Assembly (NCBI GenBank): GCA_002205965.3
Contig: NADL03000684.1
Location: forward strand, 62,001 to 126,000
Direction of reading: 5' to 3'
DNA length: 64,000 nt
Origin: Kappaphycus alvarezii
Taxonomy: Eukaryota > Rhodophyta > Florideophyceae > Gigartinales > Solieriaceae
Position 1 is the first letter of the stretch. Every line of letters starts with the position of its first letter. The notes beneath the pieces are model-generated. The model ran no database searches, was not told the origin of the DNA, and was given only the letters and a program-made list of their open reading frames with translations. Below, in pieces: positions 59,721-64,000 of the stretch. A program made the position numbers and the translations under genes.

Positions 59721-60559
59721 GCTCGGTACACTATGACAGCTTGTACTCAGCTCCCAGCCCTTACCATACCCGGCGTCTGCACAGAGAGCCTCGGCGCGAC
59801 AGGAGCGATTTTTGTCGCTGCAGCCTGAGCCAAGACGTAGGCGGTAATGCCAGTCTTGCTCACCTCGCAAATTGCGACGAAGGACGGCCGTTGGCAGCAT
59901 GTGTAGGTGAAGAAAGGCCCGGTATGTGGCCTCCTCGCCTTGGGCGTTTGCAGCCGCCTTGACCAGCTTGATAAGTAAGAGTACGAATGGTTTGAGGGAA
60001 GGGAGGGGCGGGAATATCTTGAAATACGTCTGCCTCACGGTAGGGGGTGCAGAGTAGTTCTTCCGGGCTGGGAAGGAACGCTCCACACGGCGGAGGCGGC
60101 TGTGATGCAATGAAGGGCATGTTAGAGGTAGGTGAGTCCATGACGGCGGGGCCTAGTCAGAGCGGTCCACTCCTGAGGCCGATGGACGGTGCTCAGCAGC
60201 CTGAGGACTGTCCATGGCCTGTGTCGGTGGACGCGGAGCGGCAGCCGGGACCGGAGGCAACATGAGCGCGTCAGGTAGCGGCCCGAGGTCAGCCATCTTC
60301 GCCGGGGCCTTGGACGGAGACCGCGTTATTAGAGTGTCGTGGTAGTGTTTTCGTCCTTCGGTGTAATGGAGGCGGGTCTGGCAGCGGCGCTTGGTCACCG
60401 CCGGTGGGGAGCCCGTGGATTGACCGGAGCGCGTGGGAGAGGGTGGGCCGTCCGTCATGACCTCGGGTGGGGGTTCGTGGGGCGGCGCGGCACTGCACGC
60501 TTGCCTCCCTTGGGTATTACCCATGGCTGGTCTTGTTTTGTGTGTTCGAGGGGTCACAG

Positions 60560-63460
60560 CGGGTTGCCGGGGCGCCGGCAGTCGGTTTCACAGGAGGAGC
60601 TTTGTGTGAAGGCGGAGCGGGCGCAGGAGGCCGGCGTTGTGGCTGAGAGCGGACCTTCTCAATGTCCCGCACATGATTGAGAAGGGCAGTGGCGAAGGCT
60701 TGTAGAACTTGAGAAGGGACCCGCGAGCGGTGTTCTGCCCTCTTCAGGCGGAAGGCCTCTCGCCGGAGTCAAGTTTTCATACTTGGAAATACAAACTTTG
60801 CCGGTCCTCTTACCAGGAAAAACAGCCCATTGACTGAATCAAAACAGCTGCTGTAACACTCTTCACTTGACTGCTTTCAATCGACTTTGCGAAAAATTCG
60901 CACACACTAAATCGTGTTAAAAGGACCTCGGCTAAAAGGGGAGCGACATGGTTGTTCAAGTTGCGTGGACATTCAAGCAAACTTCACCTAACTACGTCCG
61001 CTCAGTGTATATATAATCATCACGACGCTATTCTATCAAGGCCGCTTATTCTGAACTCGTTTTGTGTACTTTACCAGTCCTGTCTATGCTCAACAAACCA
61101 CGGGCGCGGGATTACGGACTCCCAAGCTTATCGTGTACTGTTGGTCAACACGTTTCCTGAACTCGCACTCCGCTACGTTCTGTCTATCTTCACTAGCTAG
61201 TGGTCGTGTTTTTGCAAAAGTCAAGGCGTCCACAAGAAAGGATGGTTAGAGGATTTTTAATGGAACCTGGAAAAGGTCCGTCGAGTTAGTAATAGATGGA
61301 ATGTAGCAATGAGTAAGTGACGCTGCCAAGCCAGCGAGCAGGTGAAAATCCCCGGAGTCTGAATATCACAGAATAGAGCCTAATTCCTAATCAAGAAGTT
61401 TACAATATGAGAAAGCCATACGTAATTTGAGATTCAAATTACCATGGAAACTGCTCTTAGGAGGGAAATGTCCTTCCTTTTGAAAGTGTTTATGGATAGG
61501 TTCCCTGCAAGCAAAAGTTCAGTGCAGTTCATAGACAACCTCTTGAATTGGGCAGTTGACACTACCATGGTCTGCCTGACCATAGGTACCCCGGGCTTTA
61601 TGTCATTTTTTTCAGTGCCTCTTTAATACTGAAAGTTAATAGATCCGGAGCGAGCTGATACTACGGATGACCCGGGATTTAGCTTGGCTTCTATGTTCGA
61701 ATCTGAATCTTTTTTTCTCAGGAAGATTCGGGGGTCTCGATGCGAATGCACGCTGCAGCAGCCGTCACATACAATGCGCCCTGCATGATGGCTGGCCTTA
61801 AGGTGGCCTTTTAGAGAGCGAAGCTCCTCCCCTACTACTGTGTCGGCATGCCCTGTCGAGTTGATTGTGGTGGTCAGGAGTACTTTGGGATAGGGTCGAA
61901 TATACATTCCAGGAATAAAACACCTAAACCTACCCCCTCTTTTCCCAGGAGCTATCGGAAACCGGTAGGTATGTACTTGTGTCCAGATATGGTGAAGCTT
62001 CGTCCAGTAAAGCTAGAAAAGCTGGACGCAACTTCACCGTATCCAGTGGCGAATTGGCCTCGAGAAAACAACAGGGAACCGTGCAAGAGGTTAGATGCAC
62101 AGTTTTTCACAGTAAACATGTCACGAACTTGGAAGCCGAGCATACATGTGTCGCGTTTTCAGGTTGGGAACAACCTCAATCATGGTGTAGAGTAGATATG
62201 TTGGCAGGAGGGATCTTTGACAGCGATAATACTTCTTCCCTCCAGCTTCTTCGTCCGTGCGCTGAAGGCGTCGTGGAATCGCAGGTCACATCAATTTCGG
62301 AGATATTGTGACTCAAACAGACAAAGTATTTAAAGCAAGGTAGAACAGCAGGCGACAACGAAAAACGCTTGGTTCAGAGAACCATCCCGGGAAGCGCCCT
62401 TCCCTCTGTCGAGAAATTTAGAGGCATGATGAGCTTTCGGCTATACAGATCGATCGGCTGTCAAGCTCTTTCTGATGGAAGAATGGCGTAAGCGACGGGC
62501 GTGGAATTGCCGGCGGGTGATCTTCCTAACCGCCACGGAAGGAAGCCGACGTGTGATGCTGGTTCCGGTATCTCTAGCTTAGTTGTGATTTGCCTGCTTG
62601 GAAGGACTCAACTCAAAGATGGCTGTGCTTGACAGAGAACAAGGGCCAATAGTCATAGGCTTTGACCAAAAGCTCTTGCGCCGCCTCTCGCCACACTGCG
62701 TCAATCCTACCCATGCACCCGATTTCCCACTTCAAGCAATCGCGTTTGAGTACTATGGTGCAACATCAATGGCCACTACCCTTTTCATAACAGAGTTCGT
62801 CCCTAAAGCGAGAGAAATGATATTTACTCGTTACTTATCAGAGCGTGCAAGTAGCGCCGAGATTCCACAATGCTTGAGTCATTCGACTGTACATATTGTA
62901 CGTCAGCGCCTTGGTTGCTTTCACTGGCCGCCTATTGCTATGGCTATTTTTTCCCGCTCCACTGCACTGTTAGGAAGATGCTTTCTTTCGCCGTTATACT
63001 CTAGTAGACACCTAACTGCATCATAAGGCAAGCTAAGTACAATGGAAATGTGACTTTCGGCGCAGCGAAAAAGCGACCACAAGGGGAAGCAGCACGAGTA
63101 GGACAACGTAACAAGCCTACTTAGTTCAAAATTAAGTAGTTAGGCAAGTTACTGAACGTGACAGAAACTCGTCGATGTGTAAGCTTTATAGGCTAAAAGA
63201 GGATTTGGATATTGTAGTCTGCCAACTTTTGCAACGCTAGCAGCTACTGACATGCCTTTCTCACTAGAGAGTACATGTACGACAAGTCCCTTTTGTTTTT
63301 CTCTTGAATACGGGTTAGTACTGCTTCTGGCGAGGAGAGTCAGGAATGAGCCAAGGGCAGCAGGAAGAAAAATACAAATCTGGTATCGTCATGTAAACGT
63401 TCTTGTTTAAAGCACAATGAAGGGAATCTTCCTCATTTAAAGATCTTTTTGGGGATTGGT
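60560..63460. other. Spacer with only unassigned ORFs
   Basis: Plus-strand ORFs at 61848-62195, 61979-62311 and 62619-63026 (ATG at 62619, MAVLDREQGPIVIGFDQKLL) are open but have no recognisable domain and overlap in frame. Some may be eroded genes. Nothing further is supported. Confidence 0.3.
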
Positions 63461-63469
63461 GACCACGCA

Positions 63470-63564
63470 TTTATATATCTCCTCCTTCATTTCTCTCATC
63501 CCTATTCGCACCGCGAAACAAGCCCGTACCCCGCCACGTCTCAACCCTTCACACCACTTCTTTC
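63470..63564 (+). promoter_or_regulatory. Putative core promoter and C/T-rich leader
   Basis: A TATA-like TTATATATCT at 63471-63480 is followed by a C/T-rich leader (tctcctccttcatttctctc and onward) and then an ATG at 63565. The distance of about 90 bases from TATA to ATG and the pyrimidine-rich leader match the pattern in front of other host genes here. This is inferred from sequence only. Confidence 0.4.
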
Positions 63565-64000
63565 ATGTTTAATACCGTTCTTATATTCATCGCCGCCAAC
63601 TCCACAGCCAAATACTTGAATGAGTACGGCATAGCCACCTTCTCCACACACCCCCTACCCCTGTCATCCCCTTTACAGTTCCTACAAATTAACTTTCCAT
63701 TTCCTCCCGGTCTTTTCTTGTCCAACCCCCCTGTCATCATTGGCATGACAATCGATCCACACAACACACACACACACAATACATGCATATCTGACGCCAT
63801 TCCCAGTCGGTCTCGCAGCAGAAAAGATGCCCATGCGCCAACAGCCCATCCCTTTCCATTTCCCCAAACCGAATAGCCCCTCCCTTCTTCCTTCCCTTTA
63901 TAGGTTGTCTCACCAACGGATTGATCGGTCCCGTTGATCGCACCTGAAATTTATCCGAAACCATATGTCGCAGTCTCTGATAGTGCACCACACCAGTAAA
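63565..64000 (+). CDS. Probable start of an unidentified gene running off the window
   Basis: The ATG at 63565 follows the putative promoter and begins [20 protein letters not shown], then [14 protein letters not shown] and further Pro/Phe-rich sequence. The frame stays open to a stop at 63874, after a (CA)n tract at about 63757-63778. The first residues are mildly hydrophobic and could be a targeting peptide. An intron or frame change may carry the gene beyond the window. No family is recognised. Confidence 0.3.
63757..63780. repeat. Short (CA)n microsatellite
   Basis: The run acacaacacacacacacaca is a simple dinucleotide repeat inside the open frame that starts at 63565. Confidence 0.8.

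Larger units (their letters stand above)
57807..60560 (-). mobile_element. Non-LTR retroelement, copy 2, rearranged
   Basis: Homologous to the element at 12.8-16.7 kb. On the minus strand an N-terminal part covers 60557-59720 (TPYREADVFQDIPAPP; PFVLLLIKLVKAAANAQGE; LHLHMLPTAVLRR). Reverse transcriptase covers 59016-57807 (KIRSIAVGSVLRRIFTKTLL; VAIVLIDVHNGFKRIDCQF; AQGTQQGDPASMLMFSLTIQ; catalytic PNQWYADDRTIMGSLDG) and stops shortly after AAVAASVIDAAPARERSAEY. The zinc-knuckle/endonuclease end is missing from this strand. A piece of the C-terminal end lies between the two parts in the opposite orientation (59095-59355), next to a 32-base inverted repeat. Some stops and frame changes are present. 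The RT frames are longer than in copy 1, so it may be younger. Confidence 0.75.

Overview
This is a nuclear contig from a eukaryote with a plastid, and a red alga fits best. The main pointers are a SufE-BolA fusion (a plastid iron-sulfur maturation factor in plants and algae), two secreted animal-type heme peroxidases (known as a family in florideophyte red algae), mostly intronless genes with only two short GT-AG introns visible (170 and 114 bp), and dense, decayed retrotransposons. The lineage is inferred; no rRNA or organellar marker is present.

Layout. 0.25-1.1 kb: a broken Myb/SANT-like protein of the kind often linked to transposons. 3.5-9.05 kb (minus): a decayed Ty1/copia element. 10.23-10.48 kb: a small two-finger C2H2 protein. 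11.1-12.3 kb (minus): a SurE-type nucleotidase. 12.8-16.7 kb (plus): a non-LTR retroelement with reverse transcriptase and a probable restriction-like endonuclease. 18.2-22.4 kb: a compact host block of heme peroxidase 1, SEC11 signal peptidase and, convergently, SufE-BolA. 22.6-30.8 kb: an AT-rich stretch with short palindromic repeats and no convincing gene. 30.9-47.2 kb: a second host block with a small membrane protein, a large CAMK/SNF1-like kinase with a KA1-like tail, heme peroxidase 2, NEMF/Rqc2 and a CPBP-family intramembrane protease. 47.9-52.7 kb: a second copia element. 53.0-56.3 kb: a 5'-truncated Ty3/gypsy element with an odd duplicated domain after its integrase. 56.76-57.32 kb: an acidic host-type protein. 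57.8-60.6 kb: a rearranged second copy of the non-LTR element. 63.5 kb to the end: the probable start of another gene.

The host genes are general housekeeping (secretory signal cleavage, ribosome quality control, Fe-S assembly, nucleotide phosphatase) plus the peroxidase pair; they are not an operon or a dedicated pathway.

Two window-wide patterns stand out. First, nearly every host gene is interrupted by frame changes, and wherever the correct reading is clear the sequence is one base short, usually in a run of G or C. This points to assembly error more than to gene death. Second, short palindromic clusters built on GTACTGTAC/TACAGTA recur in the spacers around host genes. ORF ends given here follow the protein homology I can recognise across those frame changes, so many 5' ends are approximate.
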